DNA from: JAEUKH01 sp964447205 | GTDB taxonomy: Bacteria; Myxococcota_A; Polyangia; Polyangiales; Ga0077539 | Length of the DNA stretch: 64,000 bases | Direction: 5' to 3' | NCBI GenBank assembly: GCA_964447205.1 | Contig: CAYUSB010000003.1 | Span: 62,001-126,000 of the forward strand | In this document: in pieces, positions 15,917 to 24,891 of the stretch | Numbering within the stretch: position 1 is the first letter of the stretch | Layout: every line of letters begins with the position of its first letter | The notes under the pieces: model-generated | What the model saw: only the letters and a program-made list of their open reading frames with translations | Told to the model about the DNA's origin: nothing | The model's database searches: none | Made by a program: the position numbers and the translations under genes

Positions 15917-17193
15917 GACTGCTGCTCGTGGCATGGCTGTGGGTGGTCGGGTGTTCGCGCACGGTGTCGCTCGGGAGCGACCGCCTCGACGACGCCGCGC
16001 CCCTCGATGCCCCGGCCGTCGACGGAACGACCCCGCAAGACGCAGGGCCGGTGCCCGTCTTCGACGTGGGAACGCCGCGCGACGTGATGGATGTGCCGGA
16101 CGTGCCGGACATCGGGGACGCCGCAGACGTGGTGCAGATGGAGACCCCGCCCATCCCGCAGGGCACGGTGACCTCGATCGTGGCAGGGGCGGGGCACACC
16201 TGCGCCACGCGTTCGGACGGGTCGTGCTGGTGTTGGGGCGACAACCGCCGCGGTCAGCTCGGAGACGGAACCACCGCCTCCCGCACCGAGCCCGTTCTGG
16301 TGGCGGGATTGCCGCCCGTGTTGGCCCTCGCCCTCGGGGCCGAGCACACCTGCGCCCTCGCCGGAACCCCCGCCCGCCTCTGGTGCTGGGGCCGCGGCGA
16401 CGACGGCCGTCTGTTTGTTCCGAGCATGGGCGATGCCCTCCGGCCCACCGACACAGGCCTCGCGGCAACCCGGCTCGCTGCGGGCGGGGCCACGACCTGC
16501 GTGTTGCAGTCTGGGCGGGTTCGGTGTGCGGGTCGCAACGACGAGGGGCAGCGTGGGGCCGACCCGGGGGTCGACCTCGCCATCACGGGGACCGTGACCT
16601 CTCTGGTGATGGGCGAGGCCTTCGGGTGCGCCCTCGCGGAGGGCGGGAGCGTGTGGTGCTGGGGGCGCAACGTCGAGGGCGAGGCGGGCCGTGGAGACAC
16701 CTCGCCGGCGGCCCCGGTGGGGCGGGTGATGGGCCCGTTGGTGTCGGCCTCGGTGCGTGCGATCACGGCGGGGGGGCGACACGTCTGCGCCCGCGGGACC
16801 ACCCAGACCTGGTGTTGGGGCGACCGCACCCACGGGCAGCTCGGCGACGGCATGACGGGCGGGTCGGTGTCGACCCCGGCCCTGAGCCCCTGGGGCGACC
16901 GGACCCTGGTGGCGGGCCGCGACTTCACCTGCGGGATCTTCTCGCAGTCGGTTCAGTGCGCGGGGGCCAACGACCGGGGCCAGCTCGGCACCCCGGGCCC
17001 GGGGCGTGCTTCGCCCTCGTTGGCAGTGGCCAACTTCGCGCGGGTGGGCACGGTGTTCCTGACGGCGGGGGCGGCTCATGCGTGCGCGTATCTGAGCGAC
17101 GCCCAGGTGTGGTGTTGGGGCGACGGCTCGCTCGGCCAACGCGGCGACGGAACCCGCGACGTGATCGACATGCCCCGCATGGTGAGCTGGTAG
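15913..17193 (+). CDS. RCC1-repeat lipoprotein
   Basis: A 426-aa lipoprotein. GTG 15913 overlaps the previous stop as GTGA. The signal peptide is short (VRLLLVAWLWVVGC; cysteine about residue 14). An Asp/Val/Pro-rich linker of about 75 residues precedes an RCC1 propeller with clear units: HTCATRSDGSCWCWGDN, HTCALAGTPARLWCWGR, FGCALAEGGSVWCWGRN, HVCARGTTQTWCWGD and HACAYLSDAQVWCWGD. It is the last gene of the sigma-factor operon, so its expression is probably tied to that envelope response. It is a paralogue of the 3902 protein, and its final repeat closely resembles the orphan fragment at 23409-23546. Confidence 0.88.
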   Translation: MRLLLVAWLWVVGCSRTVSLGSDRLDDAAPLDAPAVDGTTPQDAGPVPVFDVGTPRDVMDVPDVPDIGDAADVVQMETPPIPQGTVTSIVAGAGHTCATRSDGSCWCWGDNRRGQLGDGTTASRTEPVLVAGLPPVLALALGAEHTCALAGTPARLWCWGRGDDGRLFVPSMGDALRPTDTGLAATRLAAGGATTCVLQSGRVRCAGRNDEGQRGADPGVDLAITGTVTSLVMGEAFGCALAEGGSVWCWGRNVEGEAGRGDTSPAAPVGRVMGPLVSASVRAITAGGRHVCARGTTQTWCWGDRTHGQLGDGMTGGSVSTPALSPWGDRTLVAGRDFTCGIFSQSVQCAGANDRGQLGTPGPGRASPSLAVANFARVGTVFLTAGAAHACAYLSDAQVWCWGDGSLGQRGDGTRDVIDMPRMVSW

Positions 17194-17292
17194 CTGCCAG
17201 GGTTCGCAGCACGCGACGGTCCCGGCCGAACGTCGCAGAGCGGTCTTGATTCTGCCTACACGCGCGCGAAACTGGTTACACTCGCCTCCGTT

Positions 17293-20208
17293 GTGTCTCT
17301 CGCCACCCTGCTGATCCTTCCGTTTTTCGGCAGTTTCGTCGCAGCATTCCTGCCCCAAAGGGCGCGGACCGTGCTCGCCGCCTGGGCGGGGCTCGTGTCG
17401 GCGGTGGCAGCGTGCGCGATCCTCGTGCGGTACCCCCAGGTCCGCAACGGCGGTGTCCTCCGCGAGGAGATCACCTGGCTCCCCTCGCTCGGGCTCAACG
17501 TGGTCCTGCGGCTCGACGGGTTCGCGTGGATGTTCGCGGTGCTCATCACGGTCATCGGCGCGCTCATCGCACTGTACGCCCGCTATTACATGTCCCCGGA
17601 CGACCCGGCGAGGCGCTTCTATGCGTTCTTCCTGGCGTTTATGGGCGCGATGCTCGGCCTCGTGCTCTCTGGCAACCTCGTCCAACTTGTCATCTTCTGG
17701 GAGCTGACCAGCGTCGTCTCCTTCCTGCTCATCGGCTACTGGCATCACCGCCTCGATGCACGGCGGGGCGCGCGAATGGCCCTGACCGTGACCGGAGCCG
17801 GCGGGCTCGCCCTGCTCGGGGGCGTGGTCGTGCTCGGGCACATCGTCGGCAGCTACGACCTCGACAGGGTCCTCGCCGCGGGGGATCTCATTCGAGGGCA
17901 CCGGCTCTACCCCGTAGCGCTCGTGTTGGTCCTTCTCGGGGCCTTCACCAAGAGCGCCCAGTTTCCGTTTCACTTCTGGCTGCCGCGCGCGATGGTGGCC
18001 CCGACCCCCGTGTCCGCCTACCTGCACTCCGCCACCATGGTGAAAGCGGGCGTGTTTCTGCTCGGGAGGCTCTGGTGGGTCCTGTCGGGGACAGAGCTGT
18101 GGTTCTGGCTCGTCGGGGGGGCGGGGCTCGCCACGCTCCTCCTCGGGGCGTACATCGCGATGTTTCAGCACGATCTCAAGCGCGTCCTGGCGTACTCCAC
18201 GGTCAGCCACCTCGGTCTGATCACGCTCCTGTTCGGCCTCAACAGTCCCCTCGCCGCCGTCGCCGCCGTGTTTCACATCATGAACCACGCGACCTTCAAG
18301 GCCTCCCTCTTCATGGCCGCGGGCATCATCGACCACGAGACGGGCACGCGTGACATCCGTCGGCTCAACGGTCTCGTACGGTCCATGCCCATCACCGGCA
18401 CCCTGGCCCTCGTGGCCAGTGCCGCGATGGCCGGGGTCCCGCTGCTCAACGGGTTTCTCTCCAAGGAGATGTTCTTCGCGGAGACGGTGTTTCTCTCGTC
18501 CCATCCATGGATCGAGGTCGGCCTGCCGGCGGCCGCCACGCTCGCAGGCGTCTTCGGGGTCGTCTACTCGTTGCGCTTCGGCTACGACATCCTCTTCGGT
18601 CCGCCCTCCTCCCACCTGCCGCGTCAGCCCGAAGAACCTCCCCGATGGATGCGGGTCCCCGTCGAACTCCTGGTCCTCGCGTGCCTCATCGTGGGCGTCG
18701 TGCCGTCGGTCTCCATCGCCCCTTCGTTGGCCACCGCGGCCCGTCCGGTCGTAGGCAGCGCCCTGCCCGCGTACAGCCTCGCCGTGTGGCACGGCTTCAA
18801 CGCACCCTTCGTGATGAGCCTCGTGGCGATCGGCGGCGGGGTCCTCGGTTACCTCTGGCTGCGCAAACAACAGCTGCGCGGACGCTTCGACAACGCGCCC
18901 CTCGCAGAGCGCCTCAACGGCAAACGTCTCTTCGAGAGCACCCTGGTCGGGTTCGCACGTCTGGCCGGGGTCGCCCTCCGCACCGTGGGCACCCGACGAC
19001 TTCAGTCGCAGATGTTCGCCATCCTCGGGGTGGCCTTCTTGCTCGCGGTGTGGTCCTCATGGGACGTTCCGCTGCGCTGGGGACACCGCGCGCGATTGCC
19101 GACCTCGCCCATCTTCGCCCTGCTGTGGATCATCGGCATCGTGTGTGCCCTCGGTGCGGCCGCGACGGCAAAGTACCAACGGATGGTCGCCATCGTCTTG
19201 ATGGGCGGCGCGGGGCTCGTGGCCTGCCTCACCTTCGTGTGGTTCTCCGCGCCCGACCTCGCCCTGACCCAACTCGTCGTGGAGGTCGTGACGACCATCT
19301 TATTCCTCCTGGGGCTTCGTTGGCTTCCGATGCGTCTGAGAGAGACGCCATCCCTCATCACGTTGCGCGATCACACACGGCGGGCACGCGATCTCTCGCT
19401 CGCGTTCGGCGTCGGCGTCGGACTCTCGGCCCTCTCCTTCGCGATGTTGACCCGCCCCGCCCCGCATAGCATCTCGCCCTTCTTCCTGCGCCACGCGCTC
19501 CCCGGCGGGGGCGGAACCAACGTCGTCAACGTGATGCTCGTCGACTTCCGCGCGCTCGACACCGCCGGCGAGATCACGGTGCTCTGCGCTGTGGGACTGA
19601 CGGTGTTCGCGCTCTTGCGCCGCTTTCGCCCCGCGACGGAGAGCATCCGCCAGCCTCACCAACAGCGGGCGCTGCCGTCCGATGTCGTCACCGACCTCGT
19701 CAAGCCGCGCTCTGTGCAGGACATCGAGCGCGGATACATGATGGTGCCCGCGGTCATCGCCCGCCTGCTCCTGCCGATCAGCCTCGTCGTGGCCGCCCAT
19801 CTTCTGCTGCGCGGCCACAACGAGCCCGGGGGCGGCTTCGTCGCGGGCCTCTGCGTCGCGATCGCGTTTATCCTGCAGTACCTCGTCGCCGGGACGCGGT
19901 GGGTCGAGGCCCGCACCCGGCTCCGTCCCGTGCGTTGGATGAGCGTTGGGCTCTTGCTCGTGGCTGCCACGGGGCTCGGCGCGGTCGGGCTCGGCTACCC
20001 CTTTCTCACCTCCCACACGGCGCATGTCACGCTGCCGGTCTTCGGTACGATGCACCTGCCAAGCGCGGCCTTCTTCGATCTCGGGGTGTTCGCGGTCGTG
20101 GTCGGGGCCACCCTCCTCATCCTCACGGCCCTTGGGCATCAGTCCATCCGCGCCCACCGCAAGACGGCCCCGGTCCCTGCGGCCTCGCCCCCCGAGGAGA
20201 CGACCTAG
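17293..20208 (+). CDS. mrpA: Mrp Na+/H+ antiporter, fused subunits A and B
   Basis: A 971-aa multispanning protein. Residues 1 to about 500 are the NuoL-like proton-conducting part, with the conserved glutamate in FWELTSVVSFLLIG and lysine in TKSAQFPFHFWLPRA. About 560-790 is the MrpA-specific C-terminal part. About 800-965 is a complete MnhB/MrpB domain (IERGYMMVPAVIARL, GHNEPGGGFVAGL). GTG 17293 starts the frame; a TACACT hexamer lies at 17277. Mrp complexes exchange cytoplasmic Na+ (or Li+, K+) for H+ and need all subunits. This gene leads the mrpABCDEFG operon. Codon choice appears to differ from neighbours (more GCG and GGC, less GGG). Confidence 0.95.
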   Translation: MSLATLLILPFFGSFVAAFLPQRARTVLAAWAGLVSAVAACAILVRYPQVRNGGVLREEITWLPSLGLNVVLRLDGFAWMFAVLITVIGALIALYARYYMSPDDPARRFYAFFLAFMGAMLGLVLSGNLVQLVIFWELTSVVSFLLIGYWHHRLDARRGARMALTVTGAGGLALLGGVVVLGHIVGSYDLDRVLAAGDLIRGHRLYPVALVLVLLGAFTKSAQFPFHFWLPRAMVAPTPVSAYLHSATMVKAGVFLLGRLWWVLSGTELWFWLVGGAGLATLLLGAYIAMFQHDLKRVLAYSTVSHLGLITLLFGLNSPLAAVAAVFHIMNHATFKASLFMAAGIIDHETGTRDIRRLNGLVRSMPITGTLALVASAAMAGVPLLNGFLSKEMFFAETVFLSSHPWIEVGLPAAATLAGVFGVVYSLRFGYDILFGPPSSHLPRQPEEPPRWMRVPVELLVLACLIVGVVPSVSIAPSLATAARPVVGSALPAYSLAVWHGFNAPFVMSLVAIGGGVLGYLWLRKQQLRGRFDNAPLAERLNGKRLFESTLVGFARLAGVALRTVGTRRLQSQMFAILGVAFLLAVWSSWDVPLRWGHRARLPTSPIFALLWIIGIVCALGAAATAKYQRMVAIVLMGGAGLVACLTFVWFSAPDLALTQLVVEVVTTILFLLGLRWLPMRLRETPSLITLRDHTRRARDLSLAFGVGVGLSALSFAMLTRPAPHSISPFFLRHALPGGGGTNVVNVMLVDFRALDTAGEITVLCAVGLTVFALLRRFRPATESIRQPHQQRALPSDVVTDLVKPRSVQDIERGYMMVPAVIARLLLPISLVVAAHLLLRGHNEPGGGFVAGLCVAIAFILQYLVAGTRWVEARTRLRPVRWMSVGLLLVAATGLGAVGLGYPFLTSHTAHVTLPVFGTMHLPSAAFFDLGVFAVVVGATLLILTALGHQSIRAHRKTAPVPAASPPEETT

Positions 20209-20553
20209 ATGGAGGCCCTCCTCGCCCTCCTCATCGGCGTGCTGGGCGGTGCTGGCGTGTGGCTCATCCTGCGCCCCCGCACCTTCCAGGTGATCATGGG
20301 GCTCGTGCTGCTGTCGTACGCGGTCAACCTCTTCATCTTCAGCATGGGCAGCCTCTTCAAAAACAAGCCGCCGATCGTCGCACCGAACGTGCCCCCCGAT
20401 CTCGATCACTACACCGACCCGATGCCGCAGGCCCTCGTGCTCACCGCCATCGTCATCGGCTTCGCGACCACGGCCCTCTTCCTCGTCGTACTGCTCGCGT
20501 CGCGCGGCCTGAGCGGCACCGACCACGTCGACGGAACCCAGGAGGAGCCGTGA
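20209..20553 (+). CDS. mrpC: Mrp antiporter subunit C
   Basis: A 114-aa NuoK-like protein with three membrane helices (about 3-22, 28-50, 73-96), including GLVLLSYAVNLFIFSMG. It starts immediately after the mrpA stop and its stop overlaps the mrpD GTG. It is a small essential subunit of the Mrp complex in the inner membrane. The central loop NKPPIVAPNVPPDLDHYTDP and the segment PQALVLTAIVIGFATTAL are typical of the family. Confidence 0.93.
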   Translation: MEALLALLIGVLGGAGVWLILRPRTFQVIMGLVLLSYAVNLFIFSMGSLFKNKPPIVAPNVPPDLDHYTDPMPQALVLTAIVIGFATTALFLVVLLASRGLSGTDHVDGTQEEP

Positions 20554-22208
20554 ACCTCACGCTGTCGCACCTCCTCGTGTTGCCCGTCGTCTTGCCCCTG
20601 GTGACCGCGGCGCTCCTGCTCTTGCTCGGTCACGGACGTCAACGGCTCAAGTCGATTGTCAACGTCGGGGCGACCCTGATGGGCCTGCTCGTCGCCGTCG
20701 AGATCCTCCGGCGCGTGGACGCGGGCGGGGCACGCGGCACGATCGGCGTATACCTCGCGGCCAACTGGGAGGCCCCGTTTGGCATCGCCCTGGTGGCAGA
20801 CCGCCTCTCGGCCCTCATGCTCGTGCTCGCCGGGGTCGTGAGCCTCGGCTCGGCCGTGTATTCGACCGCCGCATGGAGCAAGGCGGGGGTGTACTTCCAT
20901 CCCCTGTTTCAGATTCAGCTCATGGGCCTCCACGGGGCCTTCCTCACGGGCGATCTGTTCAACCTCTTCGTCTTCTTCGAGGTGATGCTCGCCGCCTCCT
21001 ACGGCCTGCACCTGCACGGATCGGGGTGGGCCCGGGTGCACTCCGGGCTGCACTACATCGCGGTCAACCTGCTGGCGTCCTCGCTCTTTCTCATCGGCCT
21101 CGCGATGCTCTACGGCGTCATGGGCACCCTCTCCATGGCCGACATCGCCGCCAAGATCCCGCACGTCCGCGAGAGCGATCGTGGCCTTCTGCTCGCGGGC
21201 ACCTCCATCCTCGCGGTGGCCTTCCTGACCAAGGCGGCGATCTGGCCGCTCAACTTCTGGCTCGTACGCGCCTACACCGCGGCCAGCGCCCCTGTGGCGG
21301 CGTTGTTCGCCCTGATGACCAAGGTGGGCATCTACACGCTCCTGCGCCTGTGGACCTTGCTCTTCTCCGCGGACGCCGGTCCCTCGGCGCTCTTCGGGGC
21401 GCCCGTCTTCGTCTACGGCGGGCTCGCGACCCTGTCGTTCGGTGTCCTCGGCCTCGTGGCCTCCACGCACCTCGGCCGCATCGCGGGCTTCTCCATCCTC
21501 GTGTCCTCGGGCACCCTGCTGGCTGCGATCGGCCTCGGGGTGCCGTCTGTGACCTCCGCCGCCCTCTACTATCTGCTGAGCAGCACCCTGGGGGCGAGCG
21601 CGCTGTTTCTCCTCGTCGAGCTCATCCATCGTGCAGGAACCGGCGACCTCGCGACCCTGCCCGATGTGGACGTGGAGCCGAGCGAGGACACCAACCTCGA
21701 CGACAACGAGGAGGCCCTCGTCGGCCGAGAGATCCCGATGTCGCGCGCCCTCCTCGGCCTGGCCTTCCTCGCGTGTGCGGCCATCGTCGCGGGGGTTCCG
21801 CCGCTGTCAGGATTCATCGCGAAGCTCACGATGATGACGTCCCTCTTGAGCCCCTCCGGGTTGGGCGTCGCCCACGCGTCTGGGGCCGCCCTGGTCCGTG
21901 GGTGGCTCTTCGGCATGCTGCTGCTCTCGGGCCTCTTCGCGGTCATCGCGCTGTCGAAGGCCGGCATGCGGCACTTCTGGTCGGCGACCGATCGGCCCAT
22001 GGCCCATGTGAAGGTGTCCGAGGGAGCCCCCGTCCTCGCCCTCCTCCTCGCCTGCGTGTGGCTCACCGCCTTCGCCGAACCCGTCCTGCGCTACACGGGA
22101 GCCACCGCCGCGGGCCTCCACGCTCCGGCGGCCTACATCGAGGCCGTGTTGTCCACAAGACCCCGACCGGGCCCGACCCGCCCCGCCGTCGAGGGAGGTG
22201 CCCCGTGA
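20550..22208 (+). CDS. mrpD: Mrp antiporter subunit D
   Basis: A 552-aa NuoN/NuoM-like proton channel subunit with about 14 membrane helices. The conserved acidic helix FVFFEVMLAASYGL and the lysine helix LTKAAIWPLNFW are present, as is the second lysine region ALMTKVGIY. GTG 20550 overlaps the mrpC stop as GTGA. The loop around residues 370-395 is unusually acidic (DVDVEPSEDTNLDDNEE). It works with MrpA in proton translocation. The stop overlaps mrpE. Confidence 0.95.
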   Translation: MNLTLSHLLVLPVVLPLVTAALLLLLGHGRQRLKSIVNVGATLMGLLVAVEILRRVDAGGARGTIGVYLAANWEAPFGIALVADRLSALMLVLAGVVSLGSAVYSTAAWSKAGVYFHPLFQIQLMGLHGAFLTGDLFNLFVFFEVMLAASYGLHLHGSGWARVHSGLHYIAVNLLASSLFLIGLAMLYGVMGTLSMADIAAKIPHVRESDRGLLLAGTSILAVAFLTKAAIWPLNFWLVRAYTAASAPVAALFALMTKVGIYTLLRLWTLLFSADAGPSALFGAPVFVYGGLATLSFGVLGLVASTHLGRIAGFSILVSSGTLLAAIGLGVPSVTSAALYYLLSSTLGASALFLLVELIHRAGTGDLATLPDVDVEPSEDTNLDDNEEALVGREIPMSRALLGLAFLACAAIVAGVPPLSGFIAKLTMMTSLLSPSGLGVAHASGAALVRGWLFGMLLLSGLFAVIALSKAGMRHFWSATDRPMAHVKVSEGAPVLALLLACVWLTAFAEPVLRYTGATAAGLHAPAAYIEAVLSTRPRPGPTRPAVEGGAP

Positions 22209-22702
22209 CCCTGTGGAGGCGGCTCGTCCCCGCGCCGTGGTTGTCCGTCTCGCTCCTCGTGCTGTGGCTCGCCCTCGCCCGCTCCGCAAGCCTCGGCCAC
22301 ATCCTCCTCGGGCTCACCCTCGGGCTCGGGGTGCCGCTCCTGACCGCGCGCCTCCTCCCGGCACAGCCGCGAGTGCATCGGCCCCTGGCCGTCGCCCGCT
22401 TCCTCTTCCGGGTCGGCCAGGACGCCCTGATGTCCAACCTCGAGGTCGGGTGGAGCGTCGTGGTGTGGCGCTGGCGACGTCCTCATTCGTGTTTCGTGGT
22501 CATCCCGCTCGTCTTGCGCGACCCGCGCGGCATCGCGGCCCTGGCCATGGTGGCCACGGTCGTGCCGGGCACGGTCTGGTCGGAGCTCGCCCTCGATCGC
22601 AGCACCCTGATGCTGCACGTGTGGGACGTTGAGGAGGAGGAGGCCTTCATCGCGCGCTTCAAGGCCCGCTACGAGGCCCCGCTGCGGGAGATCTTCGAAT
22701 GA
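22205..22702 (+). CDS. mrpE: Mrp antiporter subunit E
   Basis: A 165-aa membrane protein of the MnhE family. Two or three N-terminal helices are followed by a cytosolic domain with FVVIPLVLRDPRG and the typical TVVPGTVWSEL and LMLHVWDV segments. GTG 22205 overlaps mrpD and its stop overlaps mrpF. The longer frame from 20873 is only a shadow of mrpD. Confidence 0.92.
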   Translation: MTLWRRLVPAPWLSVSLLVLWLALARSASLGHILLGLTLGLGVPLLTARLLPAQPRVHRPLAVARFLFRVGQDALMSNLEVGWSVVVWRWRRPHSCFVVIPLVLRDPRGIAALAMVATVVPGTVWSELALDRSTLMLHVWDVEEEEAFIARFKARYEAPLREIFE

Positions 22703-22977
22703 GCTCGCTGCTGTCCTACGCCATCGTCTTCGCCCTCGGCTGCTACGCCCTCGCCTCGGTCCTGGTGCTCGTGCGGCTGATCGTGGGTCCACGGGCCCAG
22801 GACCGGGTGCTCGCACTCGACCTCCTTTACTTCCATGGGATGCTCATGATGCTGGTGCTCGGCATCCGCTATGCCAGCGACACGTATTTCGAGGCCGCCC
22901 TGCTCATCGCTCTCTTCAGCTTTGTGAGCTCGTCGGCGATGGCGAAGTTTCTCCTGCGGGGTGAGGTGATCGAGTGA
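22699..22977 (+). CDS. mrpF: Mrp antiporter subunit F
   Basis: A 92-aa protein with three membrane helices. The family signature is LVRLIVGPRAQDRVLALDLL in the loop after helix 1. ATG 22699 overlaps the mrpE stop and the stop overlaps mrpG. Small structural subunit of the Mrp complex. Confidence 0.92.
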   Translation: MSSLLSYAIVFALGCYALASVLVLVRLIVGPRAQDRVLALDLLYFHGMLMMLVLGIRYASDTYFEAALLIALFSFVSSSAMAKFLLRGEVIE

Positions 22978-23330
22978 TCCCGGGTGTCCCCTTCTGGGCG
23001 GAGGCGGCGGTGGCCGTGCTGCTCGTGCTGAGCGGCGTGTTCGTCATGCTCTCGGCGGTGGGCTTCTTGCTCCTGCCCGACTTCTTCCTGCGGATGCATC
23101 CGCCCGCCCTCGCGTACACCTTCGGCAGCTGGTGTGTGACCCTCGCCAGCATCCTCTACCTCTCGGTGCTTCATGCGCGCCCCATGCTGCACCCGGGGCT
23201 GATCATCGTGATGCTGTCCATTACGGTTCCGGTGACCACGCTGCTGCTCGCGCGGGCGGCCCTGTTTCGTCGTCGGATGGCCAACGCCCCGGATACGCCG
23301 CCCCCGCTCACCGCACCCCGCGAGCCCTGA
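22974..23330 (+). CDS. mrpG: Mrp antiporter subunit G
   Basis: A 118-aa MnhG-family protein with three membrane helices and the signature GFLLLPDFFLRMHPPAL. GTG 22974 overlaps mrpF as GTGA. It is the last gene of the antiporter operon. A short hairpin about 45 bases downstream may end transcription. The canonical seven-subunit set is therefore complete, with A and B fused. Confidence 0.92.
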   Translation: MIPGVPFWAEAAVAVLLVLSGVFVMLSAVGFLLLPDFFLRMHPPALAYTFGSWCVTLASILYLSVLHARPMLHPGLIIVMLSITVPVTTLLLARAALFRRRMANAPDTPPPLTAPREP

Positions 23331-23371
23331 TCGTCGGTCGGAAGCCCCGACGCCCTCCACCGAAGGGTGGC

Positions 23372-23390
23372 CCCGGGCTTCAGCCCGAGG
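23372..23390. repeat. Small hairpin downstream of mrpG (REP-like or terminator)
   Basis: CGGGCTTCAGCCCG (23374-23387) is a perfect inverted repeat with a tight loop, 44 bases after the mrpG stop. There is no T-run, so an intrinsic terminator is doubtful. The surrounding text, GTGGCCCCGGGCTTCAGCCC, resembles short palindromic repeats scattered between genes in many GC-rich genomes. Confidence 0.35.
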
Positions 23391-23408
23391 GCGACTCGAT
23401 CGTCCAGG

Positions 23409-23546
23409 TTTGGTGTAGCGGTGGTATCACACGCCTGCGCCGTGCTCTCGGACGGCCGGGTGGCATGCTGGGGCTCGAACATCTACGGCGCCCTGGGCAT
23501 CGGGGAAGACCCCGCCCAACCTGTCCCCGTCGACGTGCGCTGGTGA
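23409..23546 (+). pseudogene. Orphan RCC1 C-terminal repeat (gene remnant)
   Basis: Reading from 23409, the plus strand encodes FGVAVVSHACAVLSDGRV, then ACWGSNIYGALGIGEDPAQ, then PVPVDVRW and a stop at 23544-23546. This is one complete RCC1 unit, closely matching the last unit of the 15913-17193 protein (HACAYLSDAQVWCWGD...PRMVSW-stop). There is no start codon context, signal peptide or preceding repeat, because the region upstream holds mrpG and a palindrome. It is best explained as the 3' end of a broken RCC1 gene. The remaining 136 bases to the next gene (23547-23682) show nothing recognisable. Confidence 0.65.
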
Positions 23547-23682
23547 CGCGCGACGCGGCCCCTCGCCCGAGGCCGACCCCTTCCTGCCCTGCGCCGACCG
23601 GCAACGGCAGCGGGGCGACGCGCTCGCTGCAAAGGGAGTGGTCGACAATGCCCCCCTCCCCATCCGCAAGCCCCCCGCGGCT

Positions 23683-24891
23683 TCAGCGCAGGGGCCAGGG
23701 CATCCCGTGCGCGCGGATCGCCTCGGGGCGCGCCCTCAGGAGCGCGAGCGGAGCCTCCGTCCGGTCGCCCATCTTCGCCAGGGCCGTCACCACCGCGCCC
23801 AGGTGATGCGGGTGCAGCGGCCGGGTGGCCAGCACCCACACGAGGGCCCACGGCAGCAGCGGGTCGGCCTCCAGGTCGCGGAGCCCCGGCACCTCGCGGT
23901 CCGCGCGGCGCCCTGCCCAACGATCGATCGCGTCGAGGAAGGGCCCGTGGGCCGTCCGGGCCGCGCGCAGGTCGCTGGCCGCGGGATCGTCCAGGAGCAC
24001 GAGGAGCCACGCGCAGGCCTCACGCACCGCCTTCTTGCGCGCCTTCGCCCCGGCCTCCAGGGCGGGCCGCGCCGAGGCCCCGAGGGCGGCGAGGGCCCGC
24101 ACCGCAGCCGCAGCGACCGCCGCCGACGAACGCCCCGTGGCCGCCACCAGGGCCTCGGCCGCGGAGGGGTCGCCGATCCACGCCAACGCGTTGAGGAGGG
24201 TAGGCTCCTCGAAGCGCTCGAGTCTGGGCCGCGCAAGCGCCTCCAGGAGGAGCGGGACGATGGCCGACCCGCCGCGGGCGAGGCCCTGGGCGGCGGGGGT
24301 TCCGTGCTCGACGTCCTGATCGAGGCCCGCGACCAGGCCGAGGGCCGCGCGGAAGACCTCGGGGTCGCCCTCGACGGTGTCGATCACGAAGAGGGCGAGC
24401 CGCTCTCGGCGCAGCAGGGCCTCCAGCACGATCCCCCGTCGTCGCGCAGGCGGAACCGCCCACAACGCCGCGCGGGTGAGCTCGAAGTCGAAGCGCTCGT
24501 ACAGCGAGAAGTCGCGGGCGAGGAAGGCGTCCCACGCGGGCGCGGGCGTACGCCCCGTACGACCGTGCGCGGCCACGAGGGCGAGGGCGAGGATCACCGG
24601 GTGGAGGTCGTGGAGCTGGTTGCCGGTGATACGCGGCCCGTACGCGGCGATGGCCTCGGCGAGGGCGTCGTCGAGGGGCTCCAGGAAACGCAGGGCGTCG
24701 TCGTGGGTCGGCACGGTCGTGCGCAGGAAGATCTTGACCTTCTCGGCCGCGGTGGCGTGCGGCCCGAGCTCGCGGAGCGAGGCGACGAAGAGCCAGCCTT
24801 TGCCCGGCAGGGGCGCGGGGTCGAGCAGCCTCTCGATGCGAGCCCGGGCCCAGGGGGCCGACCCCTCGGGGTTCGTGGGCCCGCCCGTCAC
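23683..24891 (-). CDS. HEAT-repeat protein, unknown
   Basis: A 402-aa soluble protein built of helical hairpins. The second half reads as HEAT or armadillo-like repeats, for example LLNALAWIGDPSAAEALVAA, AVAAAAVRALAALGASA and AVREACAWLLVLLDDPAA. The N-terminal part (about 20-170) is less regular and contains a conserved-looking HDLHPVILALALV. GTG 24891 overlaps the YkgJ-like stop as GTGA. It is the last of three coupled genes after a phosphotransferase and an iron/zinc-binding protein. The function is not recognised; HEAT proteins generally mediate protein contacts. Confidence 0.8.
   Translation of the reverse strand: MTGGPTNPEGSAPWARARIERLLDPAPLPGKGWLFVASLRELGPHATAAEKVKIFLRTTVPTHDDALRFLEPLDDALAEAIAAYGPRITGNQLHDLHPVILALALVAAHGRTGRTPAPAWDAFLARDFSLYERFDFELTRAALWAVPPARRRGIVLEALLRRERLALFVIDTVEGDPEVFRAALGLVAGLDQDVEHGTPAAQGLARGGSAIVPLLLEALARPRLERFEEPTLLNALAWIGDPSAAEALVAATGRSSAAVAAAAVRALAALGASARPALEAGAKARKKAVREACAWLLVLLDDPAASDLRAARTAHGPFLDAIDRWAGRRADREVPGLRDLEADPLLPWALVWVLATRPLHPHHLGAVVTALAKMGDRTEAPLALLRARPEAIRAHGMPWPLR

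Noticed and set aside
15808..18870. A 1020-codon open frame on the minus strand
   Set aside because: It runs antisense across the RCC1 gene and mrpA, both of which have clear family motifs on the plus strand. Composition is His/Arg/Gly/Glu-rich with no recognisable fold.
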